Part shown: positions 19,194 to 27,000 of the stretch, piece after piece | How the letters are laid out: every line of letters begins with the position of its first letter | How positions within the stretch are numbered: position 1 is the first letter of the stretch | Origin: UBA7239 sp964509075 | GTDB taxonomy: Bacteria; Pseudomonadota; Gammaproteobacteria; Pseudomonadales; UBA7239 | Assembly (NCBI GenBank): GCA_964509075.1 | Contig: CAZDWC010000010.1 | Span: forward strand, 99,417-163,416 | Reading direction: 5' to 3' | DNA length: 64,000 nt | Notes under the pieces: model-generated | Database searches by the model: none | Seen by the model: the letters and a program-made list of their open reading frames with translations, nothing else | Told to the model about the DNA's origin: nothing | Translations under genes and position numbers: made by a program

Positions 19194-19209
19194 ATTGACA
19201 GTTGTCAAT
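19194..19209. promoter_or_regulatory. Fnr/HcpR-like palindrome ATTGACAGTTGTCAAT
   Basis: Inverted 7-bp arms with a 2-base centre, readable as TTGAC-N4-GTCAA. This has the geometry of Crp/Fnr-family sites (Fnr: TTGAT-N4-ATCAA). It lies 83 bases upstream of the barrel gene at 19292 and 128 bases upstream of the divergent gene. A 13/16 match occurs at 23568-23583 beside a Crp/Fnr regulator gene. Confidence 0.5.
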
Positions 19210-19291
19210 CACAGCGAACAAATACATGGGTATACTCTTTGCGCTTGATGATCTCAACTGCTCCTTCCTTCTACCTGACAGGAAAAAATCG

Positions 19292-21997
19292 ATGCGCGCA
19301 ACCAAACTTATGCTGAGCACGGCTATTGCACTGGCCTGCAGCCAGCTACAGGCCCAACAGACCGTGGGACAACCCGATGGTGCACCAGCACGTGCGCAAC
19401 AAGGCGCACAACAGGGCAACACACAACGCGCACAAACCGGCATGCCAAGTGCGGCTGCCTCACCACTGGTGACACAGCCTCTGGCCCAGCAGAAGACACA
19501 GGCAATTACTGCCGACAAAACCGGCATTGCCTGGGGCTCGTTCCTGTTGTTTCCGGAAATCAGTGCCGACGCAACATTTGACACCAACATTTATGCGACC
19601 CGGACAGATGAAAAAGATGACTGGATCTGGTCATTGACGCCTTCCGTCGAACTGCGCTCCGACTGGGACAAGCACCAGTTACAGGCGACTGCCGGTGTTA
19701 CCGGCAGTCGTTACCAGACCAACACATCGCAGAACACGGATGACTACTGGTTCAAGACTCACGGTTTGCTCGACTTGTCCGAGCAGACCAACGTCTATGC
19801 AGGCGCGGGCTACAGCCGCAATCACGAAGACCGTTCATCACCGGATATCGCTGCCAGCAATGAACCGACCATATTTAATGATACGAACGCATTTATCGGT
19901 ATTTTTCATGATTTTGGTCCGGCCAATGTGCGATTCGGCGGCACAACATCGTATCTGGACTATGACAATGTACAGAACGATCTGGGCGCCACCATTATCA
20001 ATGATGACCGTGATCGCGATGTGACAACCGTCGGCGGGCGAGCGAGTTATGAACTGTCTCCCTCCACACAGCTGTTCGTTCAGGCACTGGGCAATCAGCG
20101 CGATTATCGCCATACCCCCGATGTCCCTGGCGGTTACAAGCGCAACTCTGACGGCATGCAGGTTGATGTCGGCACGGCATTCAACATCAACCGCAAAATC
20201 GTGGGCGAGGCCTATGTCGGCACTCGCACGCAGGACTATGAAGACGATCGCCTGCCGGACATCAGCATCCCCGATGTGGGCGGCGAATTGCGCTGGCATG
20301 TCTCGCCGTGGACAACCTATCGCGTCTCTATGGATCGCAGCATTGAAGAAACCGTACTCGCTGGCGCATCCGCCTATGTCAACACCAGCGGCAGCGCCAG
20401 CGTTGAACATGATCTTGGTGCGCACACTACGGCAACGGCCAGTCTCACCTACGGCGAAAACAATTTTCACGGCATTGATCGCACGGACCAGTATTCCGCT
20501 GCAGGTCTTGGCGTCAAACACTATCTGGACAACGCCGTTTACATCGGTGCCAGTTACGACTTCTATCGTCGCGGCTCCAATGACCTTGATGCCAACTATG
20601 GTCGCAACCTGTTGAGCCTGAATATCGGTACCGATTTTGGTGCAAAACGTCGTACACGGCATTTTGCCTACGCGGCACAAACAGGCCTCGACTTGCCCGT
20701 CGCAGACAACAGCGCATTTTTTGATGCGATTTATCTGGGTGCTGTCATAGGTGAAAGCAGCCTCACGACGCAAAGCTCAGGCCCACGCGATGGCGGCATG
20801 CCCCCCGGCAACAACGATGCAGGCCAGTTTGCTGACAACGGCAGCGAACACGGCATGTTTGCCGGCGCTGGCAAAACTTTCGGTCAGTGGTACGCAGGTG
20901 TCGAACTGCAGGCAGAAGATTCCAATGCCTCACTTGAGCATATTCATGCCGCAGCCAACCCGGATGAAGCACTGACCTTTGGTATCGAGCAGGACAGCAG
21001 CTGGTCTGCAAGTCTGCGCGGCGGTTATGTACTCAGAAGCGGCCCACTGCTTTACCTGCGCGCTGGCCGCACGCGCACACAGTTTGAAAATACGCTGGCA
21101 GACGAAACCGTAACGCTGACGCCTGACACAACACGCACCGGCACACAGATCGGCATCGGTACCGACATTCCCGCCAGCGACAACATGTTTGTACGCATGG
21201 AATACAACCATACCGAATACGGCAGCTACCACGTTGTGCTCGACAAACCAGCACCCGATAACTATGACGAGAAATACGACAACACCAGCGCCACGTTTCA
21301 ACTGGGTGTCGGCTACCGTTTCGGCGCAGAAAACCATCAGAGCAGCGCTGTTGATCCGCGCTTCCTGCGCGGACCTTACGCGGGCGCACAAGCCGGTTAC
21401 GGCACTGTGATGACAGACCTGCACGTCCTGCATGCACATCCATCCAACCCGCCAGCTTTCCCGCTCAACGACACGCTGGATGCGGACTTCGGCCATGAAG
21501 GTGCGGTTGGCGGCGCATTTCTCGGCTACGGCTATACATTCGATCGCTGGTATCTTGCCGGCGAATTACTGGGGCAAAGTGCCAGCGACGCGATATGGGA
21601 GCATGACCGCAACCCAGGCGGCGGTGGTGGCGGCCGCGATTTCTCTGTCTCCAAAGGTGAAACCTATGGTGCCGCAGTGCGACTGGGCTACGTGCTTCCC
21701 AACGGCAGTTTGATCTACGGATTAGCCGGGCCGGTAAGAACCCGCTTCAGCACATTTTACGAGCGCGGCTCAGGCAGCCCGGCCATCGATCAGGACGACA
21801 TGGTCAGCGGCACGCGCGTTGGCATCGGTGCAGAAATGCCGATCAACCAACACGCATTCTGGCGCATGGATTACAGCGTTACCGACTACGATGGCTATAC
21901 CTTTACCACGCTGCAAGGTAATCCCGCCAATCGCGATGTCGTGACCATGGACAACCGCGACAACCTGTTCACGCTCGGGCTTGGTTTCCGCTTCTGA
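19292..21997 (+). CDS. Outer-membrane protein with an apparent three-barrel architecture
   Basis: Secreted 901-residue protein. A signal peptide (about 1-22, ending LQA) is followed by a Gln/Ala-rich low-complexity stretch to about residue 75. The next 400 residues alternate aromatic and polar positions as in large beta-barrels of the BBP2/exosortase-associated porin type (SADATFDTNIYATR). Two further regions (about 495-690 and 695-901) each look like a complete OmpA/Opa-type small barrel. They share the pattern G-x-FAGA or GPYAGA at the start and end in GVGYRFG and GLGFRF respectively. ATG 19292 follows AGGAAAAAATCG and gives a clean signal peptide; the upstream open frame lacks one. Domain boundaries are by eye. 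Confidence 0.7.
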   Translation: MRATKLMLSTAIALACSQLQAQQTVGQPDGAPARAQQGAQQGNTQRAQTGMPSAAASPLVTQPLAQQKTQAITADKTGIAWGSFLLFPEISADATFDTNIYATRTDEKDDWIWSLTPSVELRSDWDKHQLQATAGVTGSRYQTNTSQNTDDYWFKTHGLLDLSEQTNVYAGAGYSRNHEDRSSPDIAASNEPTIFNDTNAFIGIFHDFGPANVRFGGTTSYLDYDNVQNDLGATIINDDRDRDVTTVGGRASYELSPSTQLFVQALGNQRDYRHTPDVPGGYKRNSDGMQVDVGTAFNINRKIVGEAYVGTRTQDYEDDRLPDISIPDVGGELRWHVSPWTTYRVSMDRSIEETVLAGASAYVNTSGSASVEHDLGAHTTATASLTYGENNFHGIDRTDQYSAAGLGVKHYLDNAVYIGASYDFYRRGSNDLDANYGRNLLSLNIGTDFGAKRRTRHFAYAAQTGLDLPVADNSAFFDAIYLGAVIGESSLTTQSSGPRDGGMPPGNNDAGQFADNGSEHGMFAGAGKTFGQWYAGVELQAEDSNASLEHIHAAANPDEALTFGIEQDSSWSASLRGGYVLRSGPLLYLRAGRTRTQFENTLADETVTLTPDTTRTGTQIGIGTDIPASDNMFVRMEYNHTEYGSYHVVLDKPAPDNYDEKYDNTSATFQLGVGYRFGAENHQSSAVDPRFLRGPYAGAQAGYGTVMTDLHVLHAHPSNPPAFPLNDTLDADFGHEGAVGGAFLGYGYTFDRWYLAGELLGQSASDAIWEHDRNPGGGGGGRDFSVSKGETYGAAVRLGYVLPNGSLIYGLAGPVRTRFSTFYERGSGSPAIDQDDMVSGTRVGIGAEMPINQHAFWRMDYSVTDYDGYTFTTLQGNPANRDVVTMDNRDNLFTLGLGFRF

Positions 21998-22015
21998 ACC
22001 ACTGGACGATCGCAT

Positions 22016-22043
22016 AAAAAACCGGGAACTTCCCGGTTTTTTT
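22016..22043. terminator. Bidirectional rho-independent terminator
   Basis: A 12-bp stem (AAAAAACCGGGA / TCCCGGTTTTTT) with a 3-base loop is flanked by A- and T-runs. It lies between the convergent barrel gene and the DUF2202 gene and can serve both strands. Confidence 0.88.
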
Positions 22044-22058
22044 ATGCCTGGATTTTTC

Positions 22059-22673
22059 TCAACCGCCACAGCGTTCAACCGGCGTATTGACGATATTGTC
22101 CACTTCAAACTGATCCAGCAATTGCGCCGTGTAAGGCACACCAGTAATGCCCACGATCTGACCTGCAAATGCGCGCAAATGATTGCGCGAACCGCACTTC
22201 AGATTCGTGTAAACCTTGTCGATATCCGCGTGCTGCGATCGCTCAATAGCCGCCTCGATATCGCGCATGTCTGCCTCTTCTATCAGCGCACCAACACGCA
22301 AGCCACTCAACAGACTCTTGCCACCGTCCTCAATCAACGCATCGTACAGTGCCTGCAGATCCGCATCGCGGTATTCGCCTATGGCCATACTGGCTGCCGG
22401 ATCGGACAACCTGTATTTGCGCAACAATGCCAGAATGGCATCCATATGCGTTTGCTCGGCATTGCTGATATTGGAGAAAGCATTGTTCAGCCACTGGTCA
22501 TAAAGCACTAAATAAGTATCACGCGCCAGCTTTTCCTCCTCACGCATGTAAAGCAGATCTGCACTTTCCTCTGCCGATAACGGCACCACAACCTGCTTTG
22601 CAGCCTGTGAGGGTAGACTTGCACAGGACAACAAACCTGCCATCAACAACGCAATTTTTTTTCGATTTGACAT
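22059..22673 (-). CDS. DUF2202 family exported ferritin-like-fold protein
   Basis: Exported protein of 204 residues, signal peptide about 1-24. The mature part matches the DUF2202 pattern: LLYMREEEKLARDTYL near residue 40, EQTHMDAILALL near 73 and IEEADMRDIEAAIE near 130. These Glu/His-bearing helices resemble the four-helix metal-binding ferritin-like fold, so iron or another metal ligand is plausible. The reaction is unknown. It is convergent with the barrel gene and lies downstream of the Crp/Fnr gene on the same strand, 159 bases away. Confidence 0.82.
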   Translation of the reverse strand: MSNRKKIALLMAGLLSCASLPSQAAKQVVVPLSAEESADLLYMREEEKLARDTYLVLYDQWLNNAFSNISNAEQTHMDAILALLRKYRLSDPAASMAIGEYRDADLQALYDALIEDGGKSLLSGLRVGALIEEADMRDIEAAIERSQHADIDKVYTNLKCGSRNHLRAFAGQIVGITGVPYTAQLLDQFEVDNIVNTPVERCGG

Positions 22674-22832
22674 GTCAGCCTCCGAAAGGCAATGAGCTCC
22701 ATTCCATTACAGCACCACCCGCAGCTGCATGGACAGACAACCGTCATTGCACAAGAAAAAAGACTGTGTTATGGGAAGAAAAAATCAATGATGAACGCAG
22801 ACAATTCGCCGACCGATGGAGAGAGCCTGCAG

Positions 22833-23543
22833 CTACCTTTCCGCTATTTCCTGCAGGGATGGGCGATCTATCAGAAAGCAGTCCCCGTTTTCACGCAACA
22901 ACCCTTGCCGTTTGAACTCCGCAAATACGCGACTGACAGTCTCCACGGTCAGCCCCAGTAGAGAGGCAATATCCTCCCGCATCAAATGCTCGCATTCATC
23001 GCGCGGATCATCGCAAGCTGCCGCCAGCAGGAAACGCGCCACACGAATCTGTGCGCTTCCTGTAGAGAATTGCGTTATGACATTGTCAGCCTCATCCAGA
23101 TTCTGCTGCATTCGCTGCAGCAAACCGCTGTAGATTGCTGTACAGCTCTTTTCCAGTTTCTCGATAATGCCAACCGGTATCTGACACAACAGCACTTCAC
23201 CCACCGCCTCTGCCGTATGCCGGTATTGCCTGTCAATCAAGGCTTCCAGGCCAGCAACGTCACCCCGACGCAGCAAGCGGACAATGCGCGGTACTCCACT
23301 TTCCGTGTACTGCACAAGCTTGATGAGACCGGAGCGCACCGTATAAATGTTTCCGCCTTTTTCTCCTTGTGAATACACGCAGGCTTTCGCAGCCACCCGC
23401 AACTTCTCGATCGGATAAGCCGCCGCCTCTAACTCCTGATCCGTCAAGGAAGCGAACAACATGGCATTGCGCAAATGACAATTCACGCATTGTGCGCGTC
23501 CCTCGCGCACAATGCCTGTGCTGCCCACTTTCTGTTTTTTCAC
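22833..23543 (-). CDS. Crp/Fnr-family transcriptional regulator
   Basis: Regulator of 236 residues. An N-terminal CVNCHLRN (C19, C22) precedes the cyclic-nucleotide-binding-like beta-roll (about 30-150), the dimer helix and a HTH (about 180-215). The recognition helix reads TVETVSRVF, with the E-x-x-S-R pattern of Fnr-class DNA binding (TTGAT-like half-sites). The third N-terminal Cys of a [4Fe-4S] Fnr cluster is not at the E. coli spacing, so redox or haem sensing by CxxC is possible but a classical Fnr cluster is not assured. An Fnr-like palindrome lies at 23568-23583 between this gene and the divergent secreted-protein gene, so autoregulation is likely. Confidence 0.88.
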   Translation of the reverse strand: MKKQKVGSTGIVREGRAQCVNCHLRNAMLFASLTDQELEAAAYPIEKLRVAAKACVYSQGEKGGNIYTVRSGLIKLVQYTESGVPRIVRLLRRGDVAGLEALIDRQYRHTAEAVGEVLLCQIPVGIIEKLEKSCTAIYSGLLQRMQQNLDEADNVITQFSTGSAQIRVARFLLAAACDDPRDECEHLMREDIASLLGLTVETVSRVFAEFKRQGLLRENGDCFLIDRPSLQEIAER

Positions 23544-23567
23544 TCAAACACCCTGATAACCGATTAA

Positions 23568-23583
23568 ATTGCGAATTGTCAAT
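23568..23583. promoter_or_regulatory. Fnr-like site ATTGCGAATTGTCAAT
   Basis: Imperfect palindrome with outer ATTG/CAAT arms that matches the site at 19194-19209 at 13 of 16 positions. It sits 24 bases from the Crp/Fnr gene start and 77 bases from the start of the divergent secreted-protein gene. Confidence 0.45.
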
Positions 23584-23660
23584 GATACGTTGGAAACATT
23601 GCTGTACGGTGTTTGTCACGCGGTACAGGATGAGCCTGTACTCCTTCCAGGAGAAACACC

Positions 23661-24542
23661 ATGAAAACAGAATTGAAACAGGTTTCACGCCTTGCTGCAG
23701 CCTGCATGATCGCGACCTGCGCCACCGTCATTGTACCGGCTGCTGTCAGCGTCGTAAGCAATGGCCAGTTTGGCTTGATGGCTTCTGCACATGCCGAGGA
23801 GAGCGGCGAAGGTGAAGAAGGCGGCGGTAAAAAAGGCGGCAAGGATGTCAAAGGCGGCCACGGTGAAGATAAAGGCCACGGCGGCGAAAAGGGCCAGAAA
23901 GACGTGTTGACTCATGGCCCTGCGAACAGCAAGGGCGATTACGAAGCCAGCGGGCAAGGCCCACGCGCTGCGAAAGGCAGTGCCGATGATCGCAGCAAAC
24001 CGCCGGTATGGGCAAAAGAAGGTGTCACTGTCGAACTTGGCCGCTTGAACGTAGTGCGCGCTCCTGACGCTGTTCGTGATCGCCAGCTCGCTGAAGCCCT
24101 GAAAAGCGACCCTGCATTGTTCAGTGTTTACAGCTGGACTATCGCCAAGTTCACTGCTGACCTGACTGACGACACCGCGCGCATTGACGCACCGCTGATG
24201 AACTTGGCACTGTATGAAGCGTTTGTCACCGAGTACGCGAAAAACCCTGGCGCGACTTCAGTTGTTGTCAGCTCTGTCGACAAGGAAACCAAACTTCCTG
24301 TCAGTTACACCTTCGATCTGAGCAGCGGCGCCACAGCCACATCAGTGCTGGGCATTATGCTGGGCACCGCGACAGACAAAGACGTCGCCAAGATTGGCGG
24401 TGTAACGACTGAAGTCGTGGAGTCAGTGAACAAAATCATGGGGCTTACTGATGAGTTTACTGCGGCAGGCATTGACCCAGCCGCCGTAGGCACCGCAGCC
24501 GAATCTGTACGCGCCAAGATATCAACGGTTCACGGCGAATAA
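23661..24542 (+). CDS. Secreted Gly/Lys/His-rich hypothetical protein
   Basis: I do not recognise this 293-residue protein. It has a long signal-like N-terminus (hydrophobic to about residue 44, ending SAHAEE). A low-complexity segment of Gly, Lys, Glu and His (about 46-90, repeats like GGKKGGKD and GHGEDKGHGG) follows, then a probably globular domain of about 180 residues without Cys. ATG 23661 follows a good AGGAG site. It is divergent from a Crp/Fnr regulator and shares its palindromic site. The His/Lys/Gly segment could bind metal or polyanions; that is inference only. Confidence 0.7.
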   Translation: MKTELKQVSRLAAACMIATCATVIVPAAVSVVSNGQFGLMASAHAEESGEGEEGGGKKGGKDVKGGHGEDKGHGGEKGQKDVLTHGPANSKGDYEASGQGPRAAKGSADDRSKPPVWAKEGVTVELGRLNVVRAPDAVRDRQLAEALKSDPALFSVYSWTIAKFTADLTDDTARIDAPLMNLALYEAFVTEYAKNPGATSVVVSSVDKETKLPVSYTFDLSSGATATSVLGIMLGTATDKDVAKIGGVTTEVVESVNKIMGLTDEFTAAGIDPAAVGTAAESVRAKISTVHGE

Positions 24543-24568
24543 GTTTTTTCGTCAATCGCTCAAACAGG

Positions 24569-24600
24569 AAAGCCGGGAAGTTCACTTCCCGGCTTTTTTT
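24569..24600. terminator. Bidirectional rho-independent terminator
   Basis: A 12-bp stem built on AAAGCCGGGAAG / CTTCCCGGCTTT with a 4-base loop, followed by a T-run on the plus strand. It overlaps the stop codon of the convergent SnoaL-like gene. Confidence 0.88.
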
Positions 24601-24994
24601 ATCGCTGCACCTGATCAATCCAGTCCTGCAGGTTGTAGTAGTTGGTGACACGCGTGATCAAGCCATCACGCAACTCAAAAAACGCTCCCACAGGCAGCGT
24701 GTAACGCTGGCCATTGGCTTCCGGTAGCCCTTCATCGCTGCGGATATATTCGCCTTCAATCACGAATTCAGCTGCCGCACGTGCGCCGTTGGCCATCACC
24801 ACCAGATCCACCACGCGCTCGCGATAGCAGTGATCCATGTGCGCGAGGAATTCACGAAATGCGGCTTTGCCCACCTGACGTGCGCCCTGGTTGATGTCGT
24901 GCACCACATCGTCGGTCAGCAGCGCCAGCATGCCCTCGGCGTCATCGGCATTGAAGGCGTTGTAGTAGCGGGTGATGATCTCGGCAGTGTGCAT
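24599..24994 (-). CDS. SnoaL/NTF2-like ketosteroid-isomerase-fold protein
   Basis: Small cytoplasmic protein of 131 residues with the NTF2-like pattern: an N-terminal helix (TAEIITRYYNAFNADDAEGML), a DDVVHDIN segment, REFLAHMDHCYRERV in the middle, and strands ending in FFELRDGLITRVTNYYNL. The family includes isomerases, cyclases and many proteins of unknown ligand, so no reaction is assigned. It is divergent from the FocA-like gene; no strong promoter motif was seen in the 107-base spacer. Confidence 0.8.
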   Translation of the reverse strand: MHTAEIITRYYNAFNADDAEGMLALLTDDVVHDINQGARQVGKAAFREFLAHMDHCYRERVVDLVVMANGARAAAEFVIEGEYIRSDEGLPEANGQRYTLPVGAFFELRDGLITRVTNYYNLQDWIDQVQR

Positions 24995-25101
24995 GATGTA
25001 ATCCAGTGATGTGACGAAGCCGGCGATTGTCGCGCCTCGCCGCGTCTTGTGCCATACGTGATCTGTGGGAAGATAGCTGCATTATCTGAAAGGTATTTAC
25101 C

Positions 25102-25935
25102 ATGCCGGAACTGTTTGGCTTCGATGCATTTTCGCCGGCGGAGATCGCCGAAAAAATCGAGACGGTGGGCGTGAAAAAAGCGCGCCTGCCGCTGTTGTCG
25201 ATGCTGCTGCTCGGCGTGCTGGCCGGCGCCTTCATCGGACTCGGCAGCATGCTCTACGTGCTGGTGCAAGCCGATACCTCGCTCGGCTTTGCCGCCAGCC
25301 GGCTACTGGGCGGGATGGTGTTTTCACTGGGCCTGTTGCTGGTGATTGTGGCCGGCGCCGAACTGTTCACCGGCAACAACCTGCTGGTAATGGCCTGGGC
25401 CGACCGGCGCATCACCTCCACCGAACTGCTGCGCAACTGGCTGCTGGTGTGTCTGGCCAATGCCGCTGGCGGGGCCGGTCTGGCCGTGCTGGTGTTTCTC
25501 GCCGGCCACACGGAGATGAATCACGGTCTGCTGGCCGAGCAATACCTGAAAATCGCAGCCGCCAAGTGCGAGCTGCCTTTCTGGACCGCGCTGTTTCGCG
25601 GCGTGCTGTGCAATGTACTGGTGTGCATGGCAGTGTGGATGGCGATGGCCGGGCGCACGGTGGTCGACAAGGCCGTGGCCATCGTCTTTCCGGTAACGGC
25701 CTTTGTCGCCGCCGGCTTCGAGCACAGCATCGCCAACATGTATTTCATCCCCATGGCCCTGCTGCTGAAGTACTCAGGACACTTGCCGGCAGCGGATTCC
25801 ATCACGCTGGCCGGCTATCTTCACAACCTGCTGCCAGTGATACTCGGCAACCTGCTCGGCGGCAGCGTGCTGGTGGGGTTGGTGTACCACACTATCTACC
25901 GTCGGCATCAGCCCGATCATCAACATCAGCCATAG
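25102..25935 (+). CDS. Formate/nitrite transporter family channel
   Basis: Inner-membrane FNT channel of 277 residues with six expected helices. Family motifs are GAELFTGNNLL near residue 90, RGVLCNVLVCMAVWMA near 165-180 and GFEHSIANMYFIP near 205-217, matching FocA/NirC proteins. Substrate (formate, nitrite or hydrosulfide) cannot be decided, and no pfl or nir genes are nearby. Good ribosome-binding site (AAAGG). The 3' end overlaps the convergent yoeB gene by ten bases. Confidence 0.9.
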   Translation: MPELFGFDAFSPAEIAEKIETVGVKKARLPLLSMLLLGVLAGAFIGLGSMLYVLVQADTSLGFAASRLLGGMVFSLGLLLVIVAGAELFTGNNLLVMAWADRRITSTELLRNWLLVCLANAAGGAGLAVLVFLAGHTEMNHGLLAEQYLKIAAAKCELPFWTALFRGVLCNVLVCMAVWMAMAGRTVVDKAVAIVFPVTAFVAAGFEHSIANMYFIPMALLLKYSGHLPAADSITLAGYLHNLLPVILGNLLGGSVLVGLVYHTIYRRHQPDHQHQP

Positions 25936-26183
25936 TGATAGCGCAACTGCGCAATCAACAGTGCATCGTCCACCACTTTGTACACGAAACGATGCTCGTC
26001 ATTGATCCGGCGCGACCAGTAGCCCGCCAGCGCATATTTGAGCGGCTCAGGCTTGCCAATGCCACTGAAAGGCTGGCGCGCGGTTTCCTTGATGAGCGTG
26101 TTCACGCGTTCGAGCAATCTGGCGTCTGTCTTCTGCCAATAGAGATAGTCTTCCCACGCCTGCTCGGAAAAAACCAGCTTCAT
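25926..26183 (-). CDS. yoeB: YoeB-type mRNA-interferase toxin
   Basis: Ribosome-dependent endoribonuclease of 85 residues. The catalytic residues of E. coli YoeB are conserved at the same positions: E46, R65, H83 and Y84 (C-terminus RYHYG). The ATG at 26183 overlaps the yefM stop (ATGA); the longer open frame upstream is a shadow over yefM. Toxin translation is therefore coupled to the antitoxin, as usual. The gene end overlaps the end of the FocA-like gene, so transcripts from the two strands are complementary over the stop codons. Confidence 0.95.
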   Translation of the reverse strand: MKLVFSEQAWEDYLYWQKTDARLLERVNTLIKETARQPFSGIGKPEPLKYALAGYWSRRINDEHRFVYKVVDDALLIAQLRYHYG

Positions 26184-26431
26184 TCCAGCAAGCTCTGCTC
26201 TTTGCCTTCTCCCGCAGCGAACTGCGCGATGGAGGCGAGCAGGCGCTGGGCGTTTTTCGGACTGCGCAGCAGGTAGGCGGTTTCTTCCAGCGCCTTGTAA
26301 TCCTCTAGCGACATCATCACCACTGATTGCTCGCTGTTGCGGGTGATGATCAGCGGCTCGTGATCCTCGCACACCCGGTTCATGGTTGTAGCGAGGTTCG
26401 CGCGGGCGGCGGTGTAGGTAATGGCGTCCAT
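26180..26431 (-). CDS. yefM: YefM antitoxin
   Basis: Phd/YefM-fold DNA-binding antitoxin of 83 residues (opening DAITYTAARANLATTMNRV, then ITRNSEQSVVMMSLEDYKALEETAYLL). The N-terminal half binds the operator and the disordered C-terminus neutralises YoeB. Directly upstream are two TGTACA boxes, the known YefM operator core, which supports autoregulation. Confidence 0.95.
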   Translation of the reverse strand: MDAITYTAARANLATTMNRVCEDHEPLIITRNSEQSVVMMSLEDYKALEETAYLLRSPKNAQRLLASIAQFAAGEGKEQSLLE

Positions 26432-26449
26432 GAGGGTTCCCTCTCATTG

Positions 26450-26471
26450 TATGTACATAAAATTGTACATG
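26450..26471. promoter_or_regulatory. yefM-yoeB operator with paired TGTACA boxes
   Basis: TGTACA occurs at 26452-26457 and 26464-26469, 12 bp centre to centre, each inside a longer palindrome (ATGTACAT; TTGTACAT). In E. coli the YefM-YoeB complex binds long and short palindromes with this core. The first box is about 20 bases upstream of the yefM start. Confidence 0.85.
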
Positions 26472-26611
26472 CTTGTGGCGACATGTCCATATTTGGATGC
26501 AGACAGACGTATCCGCAGTGGCAGCATTATGATTCCAACAGCCGTTTGACCTCCATCAAACCCACACGCATTGAAAGGCATTGCAATAGGATGTGCTCGC
26601 CCCTATGATGT

Positions 26612-26630
26612 GATAATCAATCTCATTTAC
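26612..26630 (+). promoter_or_regulatory. Candidate Fur box upstream of feoA
   Basis: The 19 bases match the Fur consensus (three GATAAT-type hexamers) at 13 positions: GATAAT is intact at the left and TCATT at the right. It is about 47 bases upstream of the feoA start, so iron repression of feoAB is expected. Confidence 0.7.
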
Positions 26631-26676
26631 ATTCATTCCAGCAAACCATTGCTGTTTGTATCAAGGTCATGAAGTC

Positions 26677-27000
26677 ATGCTGATGCCCGATGCCGACTTG
26701 CCTCAATCCAGGATCGCCAGTCCCGGCCCGTCACTGGATCAAAGCCTGTCACTCGACCAATGCGAAAAAGGCGCGATCGTGCGCATTGTCGAACTCTTGC
26801 CGCAACCGCGTTTCGGCACACAGGATGAGCAGGTGACGCTGCGCCTGAAGGAGCTGGGCTTCCTGCCCGGCAATCGCCTGACCGTGATCGGCTTCGGCCT
26901 GATGGGTCGCGACCCGCTGGCCGTGCAGGTCAACGGCACCAAGTTTGCGCTGCGCCGTGCCGAGGCCAGCAAGATTCTGGTGGAGCCGGTCAACCCATGA
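26677..27000 (+). CDS. feoA: FeoA ferrous-iron transport accessory protein
   Basis: Cytoplasmic SH3-like protein of 107 residues. It has an N-terminal extension of about 35 residues before the FeoA core (KGAIVRIVELL ... VTLRLKELGFLPGNRLTV ... PLAVQVNGTKFALRRAEASKI). ATG 26677 is chosen; ATG 26683 and an upstream TTG at 26656 are alternatives. Its stop overlaps the feoB start (ATGA), giving coupled translation. A Fur-box match lies upstream. Confidence 0.92.
   Translation: MLMPDADLPQSRIASPGPSLDQSLSLDQCEKGAIVRIVELLPQPRFGTQDEQVTLRLKELGFLPGNRLTVIGFGLMGRDPLAVQVNGTKFALRRAEASKILVEPVNP

Noticed and set aside
26656..26676. Longer FeoA from TTG 26656
   Set aside because: TTG start with no better ribosome-binding site than the ATG at 26677, and the added residues are not family-like.
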